Origin: Tubulanus polymorphus
Taxonomy: Eukaryota > Nemertea > Palaeonemertea > Tubulaniformes > Tubulanidae
NCBI RefSeq assembly: GCF_964204645.1
Contig: NC_134030.1
Span: 20,711,110 to 20,775,109, forward strand
Reading direction: 5' to 3'
Length of the DNA: 64,000 bases
Part shown: in pieces, positions 1 to 9,867 of the stretch
Numbering within the stretch: position 1 is the first letter of the stretch
Layout: each line of letters opens with the position of its first letter
Program-made: the position numbers and the translations under genes
Notes under the pieces: model-generated
The model's input: only the letters and a program-made list of their open reading frames with translations
Databases searched by the model: none
Told to the model about the DNA's origin: nothing

Positions 1-196
1 GTGTTGTCGTGTTTGGTAGACGATTCCTTAGTTTTAGCCCCCGACTCAGGTCCCAGCTAGGTATTGTAAATGACGCTTTTATGCCAACAGTCAATAAATC
101 AACGATGAAATGAAAAATTCGGCCGAGTCTGCAATTTGCACACACATTGAATAAGAAATAAATGGCACCTGTTGAAGTATAATGTCCCAGTTAATA

Positions 197-206
197 AATA
201 TATAAA
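197..206 (+). promoter_or_regulatory. TATA box of the Gly/Tyr-rich peptide gene
   Basis: An AT-rich TATATAAA-type motif lies about 30 bp before the inferred transcription start (near 230). It is followed by a short non-coding exon ending at a strong donor (CTGCAG before GTAAGT at 262). The same layout, TATA then a tiny 5' exon, recurs in the other peptide genes of the window, which supports the call. Confidence 0.6.
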
Positions 207-346
207 CCACCTCAAAATCCAATTCGACATCTTATCTTGGAAAAGAACTCACAACTGCAGGTAAGTTTATCCAGTTAAAGTCAGAACAAACCTATTATTT
301 GCAATAAGCTTTGAAGTAGTATTTGCTTTTTTCCATTGTCTACAGG

Positions 347-1149
347 ATGAAGTTAGTTTTCCTTGTCATGATGGCCCTTGTGGTCGTGGCTGCTGCCGGT
401 TACGGTAAGTATTGCGTGTACATATGTACTCCCAATTTCTCAAAGTCAGACTAGAGGATCGAACTTTGCAGAAAACGTTTAATTGTTGGATTCATTGGTT
501 ACCAAGAGGAATTTCTAAAATCTAGAAAACCATTTCATTCTCTTAAATTTTACGTATTACGACGCTGCTCATTTTCCTTACAGGATATGACGTAGGTGGA
601 TACGATGGTGGATATGGCGAAGAGTCATACGATGGTGGATACGATGGTGGATATGATGGTGGATATGGCGAAGAGTCATACGATGGTGGAAACGATGGTG
701 GATATGGTGAAGAGTCATACGATGGTGGATACGATGGTGGATATGGTGAAGAGTCACACGGAGGTGGATACGATGGTGGATACGGAGAAGACTCATACGA
801 TGGTGGATACGATGGTGGATATGGTGAAGAGTCACACGGAGGTGGATACGATGGTGGATACGGAGAAGACTCATACGATGGTGGATACGATGGTGGATAT
901 GGTGAAGAGTCACACGGAGGTGGATACGATGGTGGATACGGAGAAGACTCATACGATGGTGGATACGATGGTGGATATGGTGAAGAGTCACACGGAGGTG
1001 GATACGATGGTGGATACGGAGAAGACTCATACGATGGTGGATACGATGGTGGATATGGTGAAGAGTCACACGGAGGTGGATACGATGGTGGATACGATGG
1101 TGGATATGGAGAAGAGGGTGGATACGGAGGTGGACGCGGAGGCTACTAA
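347..1149 (+). CDS. secreted Gly/Tyr/Asp-rich repeat protein (two coding exons)
   Basis: Coding exons 347-404 and 584-1149; the intron is phase 1, splitting a Gly codon, with GTAAGT donor and TTACAG acceptor. A non-coding 5' exon ends at 261. The product is 207 aa. Residues 1-17 form a signal peptide (MKLVFLVMMALVVVAAA). The rest is low complexity: GGYDGGY blocks alternate with GEESY, GEESH or GEDSY, ending in GGYGGGRGGY. No cysteine or globular domain is visible. Such Gly/Tyr-rich secreted proteins (shematrin-like shell or cuticle proteins, adhesives, silk-like structural proteins) act outside the cell, so a structural extracellular role is the best guess. The signal exon is nearly identical to that of the peptide genes interleaved in the 10-kb array, so they are relatives. 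The alternative frame through the repeat is also open, but lacks the signal peptide and splice fit. Confidence 0.85.
745..1100 (+). repeat. 78-bp coding tandem repeat, about 4.5 copies
   Basis: Copies start at 745, 823, 901, 979 and 1057 and are nearly identical. They encode a 26-residue unit with GEESH, GGGYDGGY, GEDSY and DGGYDGGY blocks. Shorter 27-30 bp sub-repeats precede them from 596. The high identity indicates recent expansion by slippage or unequal crossing over. Confidence 0.9.
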
Positions 1150-1305
1150 AGTGGAATCGTATATGGCAGTCATTTTGGTGGACATAACACGTAAGTGTGA
1201 CGAAAGTTGTACAATTACAATTGTACAATATGTGAGTCTAGTTTGAGATTATTAGGCGCTTGTTTACGAGTAGTTTGATGTAGAATGTTTAAAATATGTT
1301 TTACT

Positions 1306-1774
1306 TAAGGCGAATTTATCACGTCAAATTAAATCCGATTTTAAGTAAAATCGTATTTATCCTGGCATAATCAATAATGATTTTGTAAAATTTTTTAATT
1401 CAACACGGTATCAAATTCAAATCGATTCATCAACTCGTTAAATTTTGATTTGGTCTAATTTTTTAATTCAACACGGTATCAAATTCAAATCGATTTATCA
1501 AATCACCCGAGAGGGGATTCGAAGATGGTGAACTCGAACATTTATTTCGAAAAAAAAAAAACTGACATAAAATGGTTAAAACTGAAAGAGACTCTGAAAC
1601 TCATTCGTAGGACATGATATTTTTCAAAAAATGGGGCAATATTTTCTTGTCAGTCGGAACAACCCGTCAAATTCATCCTGTTGCGCAAATGTTATTTGAT
1701 CAGATAATACGTGACTAGCAAATCAAGATTAGGGAGAACAAATCTGATTTGACAAGATGAATTCGCCTTAGAAT
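1306..1774. mobile_element. MITE-like element with about 35-bp terminal inverted repeats
   Basis: The sequence at 1306-1343 (AAGGCGAATTTATCACGTC...) is matched in reverse complement by 1734-1774 (AAGGCGAATTCATCTTGTC...). The interior has no coding capacity and contains a 68-bp tandem duplication (about 1387-1505; each copy carries TTAATTCAACACGGTATC). It lies inside the inferred 3'UTR intron of the upstream peptide gene. Target-site duplication is ambiguous, perhaps TTA. Confidence 0.55.
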
Positions 1775-1967
1775 TGGCTTTTCAACCCGCTCAAGGAAAC
1801 CTGGCCTACAGATTCTAAAACCGATATTCATTCATTGGTTTTTAGATACATTTGTCAATCAAACGATTCTACTTGAACCCTCTCACTTCCATCTTCATCG
1901 AGATCCATTTTATCACTCATATCGTTTTATTAGCTGCTATTAGCTTTTTTTTCTTTTTTAATTCCAG

Positions 1968-2065
1968 CAACCAAGTGCAACAAGTTGATTGATTTGATAC
2001 CCAAACGTCAGTCCGTATAAGTTGTGTAATTGTCCTCCTTGATAATAAAATGTCGTAAAATTCCT
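1968..2065 (+). other. 3'UTR exon and poly(A) signal of the Gly/Tyr-rich gene
   Basis: After the stop codon a donor (ACAC before GTAAGT) occurs at 1189. A pyrimidine-rich acceptor ending TTCCAG stands at 1967. AATAAA follows at 2044-2049. Two minus-strand peptide genes of the window also show a 3'UTR intron, which supports this assignment. Confidence 0.5.
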
Positions 2066-3317
2066 TTAAAAAAACCTCCAGTTACTTTTTCTAATCGACT
2101 TGAATCCTAGAACATAGACGCGTGTCTAGTCACTGGTCTTTATTCGTACGCAGACACGGGGGGATCAGTATCGCGAATCTGTAGCCATAAGACTTCTGGA
2201 ACGTTGGGAGATAAGAAAGAAGGATAATGAAACCAACAGCGATACGGTTTACTACCAAATGGCCAGAAACTCCAACAAGCGGACAGAGAATGTGATGAGT
2301 ACAGGTATTCATTGATAAAATTCCGCCAGGTTGATGGCCAAGAATAATGTAGTTTAAATCATAAATAATTAAGGATCTATGAAGTTATTTTGGATGTGAA
2401 TGTATCGATAATTCGATGGACGTGCATTTATTCCATATCGATAAGATCATGAAATATATTCGATTAAGGAATAAACGCCATAATTCACAATTATAAGTGT
2501 TATTTTGAAACATCAATTTTGATGACGCAGTGCACATCGACTGACACGTAACCCCTTAAATAACGCATACTGAAGCAATAAGTGTTGCACAATCGATTTT
2601 ATCGGAAATTTGAACTTTAAAAAGCTGATTGGTATCGTTGATTGATTGATTGATTACTTAATTGAAAACTACTGTATTGCCATCGGTGACAGATGGCAGA
2701 CAAAATTGATTGATCAGGCCGGAAAAAAACGGCTCTGCAAGACGCGACAAGATCGAACATTAAAAAAAAATCATAAAAATAAAGAAACAACCTTTCTGAC
2801 TGAATCGACTAAACCGCAGCCCGATTACTGACTAAACTGCATCTGGGTTCCCGGCCAAGAGCAGTCCAACTACTCACCAGATCACACTTATCGATTATAC
2901 ATCAGTCCAGTTAATACTGATCCTATACGAAGCTAACGCCAACACAACGACATAAACGATTATGTTACGAATAGGGAAGAATTGGCTTCTGCAGGAAATC
3001 GGAAAAGATAGAGTTTAAACAACGTTCCCGCAAAGTACCCGAACCCAGTTCCACAGTTGTGAGTTAGAGTCAACTTTGAGTTAAAGTTAGTTCATTTTCA
3101 ACGAGTTCACTCAAGGGTCAAATCTTAACTCACAACTGTGGAACTGGACCCCGATGAATTAATGAAACTATTTAATTTCGAATAAAGGGAATCTGAGGAC
3201 CGAAGTGATACAACGAGAACTATCGTATCAACCGGGTGTCGGGGTCATGCCAAACATCTCGAAGACCTGAAATAACCAATCAACATTAAATGACTCCACT
3301 TTGACGAGAAAAGTCAA
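2066..3317. other. non-coding stretch with one MITE
   Basis: I see no gene. Short open frames here lack splice context and family resemblance. The stretch holds GATT microsatellite-like bases near 2636-2656 and one inverted-repeat element at 3043-3152, listed separately. Confidence 0.5.
3043..3152. mobile_element. short TIR element, CAGTTCCACAGTTGTGAG family
   Basis: The left end CCCAGTTCCACAGTTGTGAG and right end CTCACAACTGTGGAACTGG are inverted copies, about 22 bp, enclosing roughly 65 bp. It is non-autonomous. Relatives lie at 8620-8763, 9224-9364, 10536-10635 and 12399-12510. Confidence 0.7.
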
Positions 3318-3380
3318 TTTATTTCGTTTCAGAATTGTAGCTCATTAGTGTGAATATCCACTACTAGATTCATTCTATTC
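3318..3380 (-). other. 3'UTR exon and poly(A) signal of the first CX5C peptide gene
   Basis: On the minus strand an acceptor (TCTCTCTTTCAG) precedes 3380 and AATAAA lies at 3323-3318. The block is clearly homologous to 8934-8874 behind the second CX5C gene (shared TAGTGGATA, CTACAATTCT and GACTTTTCTCGTC). The donor is just after the stop codon of each gene (TTATCAG before GTA). Confidence 0.6.
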
Positions 3381-3639
3381 CTGAAAGAGAGAAATAAACC
3401 TTATCAAATCAAATCAATGTGATTTCGGGTACGGGTTGGTATGGGGGATTACTCGATAGTTAATTATGAAAGGAATATAGACATTATATCCATAGGTGAA
3501 AACATTTATTAAACAAGTGTTGAATATGATATAGCCCAGTATAGGTATGTTGGCCTGAATTACTATCTTAAGACGGCCGCCATCCATTCTTCAACACCAA
3601 TATCATTAAGATTCTTGGCTTTTGATAACAATTCAATAA

Positions 3640-4060
3640 TAATTCATTCAGCCTAAAATCCATATAAAATATGCCCATTGGCTTTACGGCATATATAAAA
3701 AGCGAACATAAAACAGAGAAAAACTAAAACTGGTTTAATTAAAAGCTTTGATGGACAAATTGGTTTTGAGATTACATTTTACAAGACATCGATTGAAGGA
3801 CTAGATTTAATTGGACTAGGTAAATTATTCCAGAGAACTAGGCCAGAGCTGCCCGGCTGAGACGCGATTAACGCGGGGAATCACTAGCAGGGATTGATTG
3901 TTAGATCTTTAAACTCTTGGCGGATGATTTATATTGCACAAGTGACCGTAAATGTTGTGGTGCAAGACCGTTCAGGGATTTGAATGTTAAGACCAGAATT
4001 TTAAGCCGGATACGTGATTTGATTGGGCGGCATTGAAGGTCGTGAAAAATTGGCTTTATC
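3640..4060. repeat. possible dispersed element remnant
   Basis: A non-coding stretch lies within the long 3'UTR intron of the minus-strand peptide gene. Phrases such as GACCGTTCAGGGATTTGAATG look like the 3' part of a dispersed invertebrate repeat, but no terminal repeats or open frame were found. The call is from general resemblance only. Confidence 0.2.
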
Positions 4061-4813
4061 ATTTGACAGCATCTTAAGTGTCATCAGAAAAGTGTTAAGC
4101 CTGTATTTCGTACAAAAGGGAAGGCCGACGCCTGAAAAATCTGCTAGGCACCGCTAGTAATCTTGTGGTGTTCAGCGCCCTCACTGGTGGCGATAAACAA
4201 TAGATGTTGTAGACTGGTTGCCGGTCCCTATTCGTAATTTAGCGTTTTTCATCGATTTGTTTAAGTTTTAATACCAAATCTTGAAAGCCGGGAATGTTCA
4301 ATGCTTGCAGTGATTAATATAATCGAAAATATTTCCGAGAACCTATTGTTTATCACCACCGGTGAGGGCGCTGATCAATTTCGAAGATGGCGAAGGCAAA
4401 TGTATAGTGACGTCACGGAGTTGGCCTTCTCTTTCGCTTATAGTTCTATGGACGCAGTCTTATTTAGTAGTCACATCAACAAAGATTCTACATTCAGAGG
4501 ATTCGAAACCAAGTCTGGGAGTATTAAGTGATAGGTTCGGTGATTTTTTGGCCAGTGTGTTGTGGTGACTAGTGAGTTACCAATCACAGGTATAGTGACT
4601 TCATTAATGCAGTCATTCTTTGATTACTCGCGTTTCTTAACACGAGACGTGTCCTAACCCTAGCAAGTCACGACCAGGTATTCCATCCAATGACATACAT
4701 GTTGTGAACAAGAATGAAGCTGTTTTCCCGTTAAAGGTCGTGTTTCGAATTACCTATAACAACTAGTTTTCGATGAGTTTACGTTTTAACTTAAAATTCG
4801 ACTACCTGATAAT

Positions 4814-5824
4814 TCAAGGATGGCGACCGTTACCGTTACCGTTACCGCGAACACGCTTCTTTGCGGGTCCACTCTCAAATTCGAAGCACGTATCCGGCGA
4901 ATAGCACTTGGGTGGCGGAATCTCGGGATCACCTGAAATTGAAATACCACGTATCAACTGTCTTCGTGCTTCATTCTGCAAAATTAGCCCAAATTAGCTG
5001 CATTTATCCACGTCGCCAGTCTCTGCTCGGTTTCATAATCCAACGTTCATCGGGGATTGAAAAAAGAAAATTAGAAAACCTCATTCGTGGATTGGGGATT
5101 TATTTTGCGATTTTTCAATTTAGGAAACAAACAATTACCAAACCTATCGCCAACTAAATCCGTGTTTCGGCATTTAAACGATTATAAGACATTATCTAGA
5201 GCATTCCTCAGTTAGAGCAGCCACGTTTAACTAAAGTTCTCAGAGATTATTTTGTCGCCGCATCTATACAACTCTAAAGCCCTGTATTGGATAGTTTGTG
5301 ATTTTAAGGCTGGGTTTACACGGTCAGACAGTGTTTGAAATCGACCAATTAGTAAAGGTCTGTTTTATGCGAAGAGAATTGATACCTTGCAAAAAGCTAT
5401 CCGACAGTAACATGACTAGGTACCGCTAGATAGAAATGGTGGTGGATCAATGAGTTATTATCCTACAGCGATAAAGGTAGGCCCAGAATAAGCTGATGAA
5501 GAATTTTGAGTCCAAAAGGCTCAGTATTCTGAATATGACTTTTAGATAAAGTCGAAACGTCGAAATAAAACGTTTTTTAGATGATTATTTTTTTTACAAG
5601 GACTAACGTACACGTGGTAGGCGGGGGTGGCGGTATATGGGAGGGCGATATATCGGGGGTTCACTGTATCTCTTTGGCATTGTTTACGGCAGAAGGATGT
5701 TTGGCCGAAATAAACAATGAACACAATACTTTCTTTGATTAGACTTACCGTAATCACCTGCGACAAACATATCTCCGGATAGGCACAAACTGACAACCAA
5801 AACAGCAATCAATACAAGTCTCAT
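4814..5824 (-). CDS. small secreted CX5C peptide, copy 1
   Basis: Two coding exons on the minus strand, 5824-5749 and 4932-4814, joined by a phase-1 intron (TACG before GTAAGT; TTTCAG acceptor). They give 64 aa. Residues 1-22 are a signal peptide (MRLVLIAVLVVSLCLSG...). The mature part starts near GDYGDPEIPPP and has two cysteines, C-YSPDT-C, then the basic run KKRVR and an (NG)3 tail ending RHP. One disulfide loop is likely. ATG sits one base into the signal exon; a 5' non-coding exon ends at a donor near 6792. The gene is a tandem duplicate of the copy at 9868-10942, which shares DYG, PPP and CX5C. I do not recognise a known family; a secreted peptide (hormone-like, defensive or matrix) is all that can be said. 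Confidence 0.75.
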
Positions 5825-6719
5825 CCTGAATATGGAAAAGAATGATCACGATCTTAGTTTGAAGAACACGTTGATATTAACACCGAACTAAACTCGCTTC
5901 AATTTCTAAGGGGGAAAATAACATCCTGATTAAATGAATTTTATTTTCATATTTCGATTTAAGAACTTTAAACATTTAAACATTTGCGGCCTGAAAATTG
6001 TTTTCATCACCAGCAAAAAAAAAGTGGAAATGTTTTAAAACAATTCTAATTTCTTTGACGATATATTCCACACAATAAACATGAAAAATGAATTAAAATG
6101 TTTAAGCAATAAGATGATTTCGTAATAGATAACAATTAACCTGAAGTTGAGAAACTTAACTTGCAATATCTGTTTTCCCTTTTTTCGGCCACCCGTTAAT
6201 TGCACATCACCGATATATTTACTTAAATTCTCGTTCAAGATCGAGTTTAAGATTGATTCTACAAGGCATTTCATCTTAAAGGGGGTTAGGACTTTGTCAT
6301 TCTCTCAAAAAGGATGGCCACTCTGAGCAAAGTTATAAATATCTTCCCTGAGTTATAATTCGTTTAACCTTTAACCCGGGGGTTAACTCAATTGATAATG
6401 AATTGACTTTGCCCCCATCAGGTTTAAGGTTATACCAGCCCATAAAATCTGCCCCCTGAGTTTGCCATGATTTCCCATGTTATAACAGAACATCATTTGC
6501 CTTATAGGGAATTAGCTGCAGGTAAATGGAAACATGTCTACTGTCTGTCACGGCTGCTCTCCGTGCGACGTTTTGGTCCGTAATTTTGTTAATAATTAGT
6601 AAGTTGAAATTGCTGCAATTAATTCTTTTAAATGCTCGCTCAACAGCAAATCCAAATACATTTTACTTCACTTTTTAAGGTTTCTTCGCAAAATATGTTA
6701 GATTCCCTAGTTCGTCTAG

Positions 6720-7060
6720 ATTCTTTCTACTTCCCTCAGTTTGATGGTAAGCAACCGACTGGTGAAGTTGAATACGTGATAAGCGGCTTACCTGCGTTCC
6801 GATGTTCGATACCGTTGCGTCGTTGGGTAAGAGTCGGATAGAAACTCGACTGGTTTCGATCCCAGACGCAGACAGGTTGAACATTTATAATTAAGTAGCT
6901 GTCACTGTCGATTACACATGTCACCATTTCGTCTCATTGTTTTTACACCGGGTGAGAGTCAAATATAACGAGTCTATCTCGTGCCAAAAGTAAATAACAT
7001 GTCAATAGTCTGACGTTTTCAAGACAAAACAAAAGCGCGTCGGGCTTCGTTTTTCTTAAA
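6720..7060. repeat. duplicated promoter segment, paralogous to about 10,880-11,180
   Basis: Shared stretches include ACTCGACTGGTTTCGATCCC, GATAAGCGGCTTACCT and AGCTGTCACTGTCGATTACA in the same order. The segment covers the promoter and 5' exon of each CX5C gene, so the duplication included regulatory DNA. Confidence 0.8.
6883..6889 (-). promoter_or_regulatory. TATA box of CX5C peptide gene, copy 1
   Basis: TATAAAT on the minus strand lies about 90 bp before the 5'UTR donor near 6792. It is aligned with the TATAAAG at 11040-11034 of the second copy within a conserved promoter block. Confidence 0.55.
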
Positions 7061-7200
7061 CGCCGGCCGGTGTTGCGAAAATGTATTTCATATCTTATTC
7101 ATTCGATGTTTCTTGGAAAAATCAATTTGTATCAAATAACGAATGAATAACATTGCGAAAGCTTACATCAGTCGCATACCGGCTATGATGAATTATACAT

Positions 7201-7363
7201 GGGCTGGGTTTCATAGATGTGGAAGAAAAATAGTAACTGGGAACATTGTGAAATTTGTCAGTTATAACCATGGTTTCTCATTGTAACTATCGTGGTTGTC
7301 ACCCAGATTGAGGATCTGCCCCTAGGGATAGCTTTGATACTCAGTCTATGAAACCGGGCCCTG
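7201..7363. mobile_element. TIR element, GGGTTTCATAGA family
   Basis: The left end GGGCTGGGTTTCATAGATG is inverted at the right end as CAGTCTATGAAACCGGGCCC. The interior of about 120 bp is non-coding. Typical of short non-autonomous DNA elements. Confidence 0.6.
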
Positions 7364-7560
7364 GTTAGGAATTGATATATTATCCGTCGTCTATATAATA
7401 TATGCAAGGTCACATTTGATGCCGGATAGAATCTGGATGCTCTTTCGTCATTATTTCCTTTTTGTTCTCCTTCACGCAATTTGGATCTTAGTCTCTCGTG
7501 AAACGTCTAATGTACATTCAAGCTCACGCGACGGCGCCGCAACCTTTGAAGTGTTGCCCG

Positions 7561-7642
7561 CACACTGTAACCAGCCTGCGGGACTCGAACCCACTGACAG
7601 TGAAAGCAACAGCACCGTACCTTATCGCGCTGAGCTACCAAC
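7561..7642 (-). repeat. tRNA-derived SINE head (A and B box)
   Basis: The minus strand reads TGGTAGCTCAGCGCG (A box) followed about 45 bp later by GGGTTCGAGTCCC (B box), the spacing of a tRNA promoter. The acceptor stem does not close and the anticodon arm is poor, so this is a tRNA-derived SINE or pseudo-tRNA, not a working tRNA. The 3' body and tail of the SINE are not clear. Confidence 0.5.
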
Positions 7643-8619
7643 GAATTAATGTTAACAAAAACGGAACTCTTCCAAATGTTCCTAGCAGAAATCGTGTAAA
7701 TTTGATACGACTACGTGTATATCTTTTCTGCGATTTTTCATTTCGAATTCACGATTTCGTTCGCAGCGCACCGCGTGTGATCCGTATAAGACACTCCAAA
7801 TAGCTACACAGAAATCAAGTCAATCAAAAATATAGCTGTAACGCGTTTTCTGCGCTTGCTTTTCAAAAACAATATGCAACAGCAACAACGTGATAAACGA
7901 AGATACGTTGCTTTCTCAGCCCCCTGGTGGCAGTTGTATGAAATAATCACGCAGGTTGGTATATTACACATACATAAATGTACTTCAAAACCAAGTTTAA
8001 ATTTGTGGTACTGAAATTAAAGGTACTGAATTGCGCGCAAGGAATTGATGCTGAAATGAGTGATGCTTATATACTACAGTGTCCGTTAGACCTGGACACA
8101 AACATCGCGAACTGTAGCGTCTAGTCGCACGCGCACAAACGAGTTCCTTGACGCCTGAGTTCCTTTACCGAAACGAGTAAAGCCATGAGCCGCACATCTT
8201 CAGACATAGGGGCTGCCTTGTTGAAACGATGGTTTCACTGTTTTCCACGAGATGGCGAAGGCGTGCGATGGAAAAAATTCTTACTCCGACAGTGACAAAA
8301 ACGGAAAAAGCATTTTTCGAAAAGGTTGGCATCCGCCAAAGTCACCTACAAATATACTGGTGTTCACAGAGCTTTAGCTACTAATGTGTGGTAGCTTCAT
8401 CGGATGAATGTGTCAAGCTGCCAAGTAGAGCTATTATATATTGGTTATAGCGAAAGCTCGTGCGTCAAATAAAATAGTTAACACGGTTCCTCTACGTATC
8501 TTCTCAGAATTACCTGAGGAACAAAGTCATCATTTTTTTGCAAACGTGACCGAGAAGTTCTCGGGTTAGTTGATGAATCGTTGAAGAGAATCTAAAGACC
8601 GAGAACCGTTGTACAGACC
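7643..8619. other. intergenic stretch with a degraded foldback half
   Basis: No gene is supported. About 8387-8479 resembles one arm of the palindrome at 13951-14146: it shares GCGAAAGCTCGTGCGTCAAA, then AATAGTTAAC, and a TAGCTTCATCGG/ATGAATG block. This is probably an old copy of the same element. Confidence 0.45.
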
Positions 8620-8763
8620 TGGGGCAGGTTCCACAGTCGAGACTTAAGTCCAAAAGTGGGAGTAAGTCTTAAAATTGGTCTTAAGTTGTTAGATTGGCTA
8701 TAGAACTAATGGTCTTAGACAGCCCTTAAGTCTATAAGCGATGACTATGGAACTGGCCCCCAG
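8620..8763. mobile_element. short TIR element, divergent GGTTCCACAGT copy
   Basis: The left end GGGGCAGGTTCCACAGTCGAG is inverted at the right end as ACTATGGAACTGGCCCCCAG. The interior contains further inverted CTTAAG motifs (GACTTAAGTC / CCCTTAAGTC). Confidence 0.6.
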
Positions 8764-8873
8764 GTGCTGTGGTCAACCCGAACCGGTGTACAGACTTGGT
8801 GTTAAGAAGAAACCTCAAGCGATCACGAAACCATAACACTAGCAAGTGACTCGAGTTTGACGAGAAAAGTCAT

Positions 8874-8934
8874 TTTATTTTTTAGAATTGTAGTAAACGC
8901 CCATTGGTACGGTTATCCACTACTGACCTGGTGT
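8874..8934 (-). other. 3'UTR exon and poly(A) signal of the second CX5C gene
   Basis: Minus strand: acceptor TCTCTTTCAG before 8934, and AATAAA at 8879-8874. It matches the 3380-3318 exon of the first copy. The donor lies in TTATCAG/GTAATT just after the stop at 9868. Confidence 0.6.
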
Positions 8935-9223
8935 CTGAAAGAGAGAAAAATAATGTGATTTCAGATCAAGGTTGGAATGGGTTAGTGTTTTAATGGATAA
9001 AGATATTCTGTTGTGACCCAAGCGATTTCTATCTGATCGTGTGACTTTAGAGTTACTGACTATGCAGTTGACCATTGAAAAGCATGCCGATATTTTAGCC
9101 AAAGGTATAGAATTTCAAACCGGCGTTGAATATTACAGCCTGGCACAGATACCCGAATGCGGGAATTTTGAGTTCCAGAAAGTTAAAGTTCTTTCACCAA
9201 AAATTGACCAACGGGAAAAAGAT

Positions 9224-9364
9224 GGGGCCGGTTGCATAGTCATGACTTAGACTTAAGACCAATCTAAGACCAACTTAGTTCTATAGGCAATCTAACGACT
9301 TACGACCAGTCTTAAGATTTAAGACCACGTTTGGACTTAAGTCACGACTGTGCAACTGGTCCCT
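9224..9364. mobile_element. short TIR element, GGGGCCGGTTGCATAGTC copy
   Basis: The left end GGGGCCGGTTGCATAGTCATG and right end CACGACTGTGCAACTGGTCCC are inverted copies, with internal TTAAGAC and GTCTTAAG repeats. It lies in the inferred 3'UTR intron of the second CX5C gene. Confidence 0.6.
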
Positions 9365-9867
9365 GCACTCAAAAGCAAAATCCGATCATCTTTAAAGATT
9401 CCATCCTCTGGTTCATCATGTATTCCGTACACGGAAAGGGTGATAGTTGCGAGAACAGACAGATGGACGCTTAAATCGAGTCCCTCTATCGGTTTGGGTT
9501 GCGATTTCGACGACCTATGTCTTAGTCACATTGACAACCGTCGAAATTCAGAGGTCGGATTCGAACCGCAGTCTTCGAGCGCAACAGAGCTAATAGTGAT
9601 AGGCGTGCAGTCGGGAGATTATCTGGTCAGCGTGGTGACTTTAGCGAGCGAGTGGTTACTAATCACAGGTATGGGTGGCTTTATTAACGCAGGTTAATCT
9701 TTTAATATCTTATCAAATCCAATCCCAGGTATTCTATCCAATTAGATACAATTCATGGGCACTCGAGGATGCTTTCTTTATTTTGATGGTGCTCTAAGCG
9801 GGCTTACAAATTTGTTCTTATCATTTTACGTTTCAAGTTTAGATATTGTAGTTAATTACCTGATAAT

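Noticed and set aside
596-1246. Long + strand frame of DTMVDMVKSHT-type repeats across the Gly/Tyr gene
   Set aside because: It is the shadow frame of the coding repeat; it lacks a signal peptide, while the other frame splices exactly to the signal exon.
2646-2831. + strand 61-codon frame
   Set aside because: Low-complexity AT-rich sequence without splice sites, signal peptide or family similarity.
4861-5157. + strand 98-codon frame
   Set aside because: Lies antisense over the mature exon of the CX5C gene and has no family resemblance or splice context.
7416-7803. + strand frames near 7.4-7.8 kb
   Set aside because: Overlap the tRNA-derived SINE head and MITE; no gene evidence.
9350-9697. 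+ strand 115-codon frame
   Set aside because: Falls over a MITE end and intron sequence; composition is not protein-like and it has no signal peptide or homology that I recognise.
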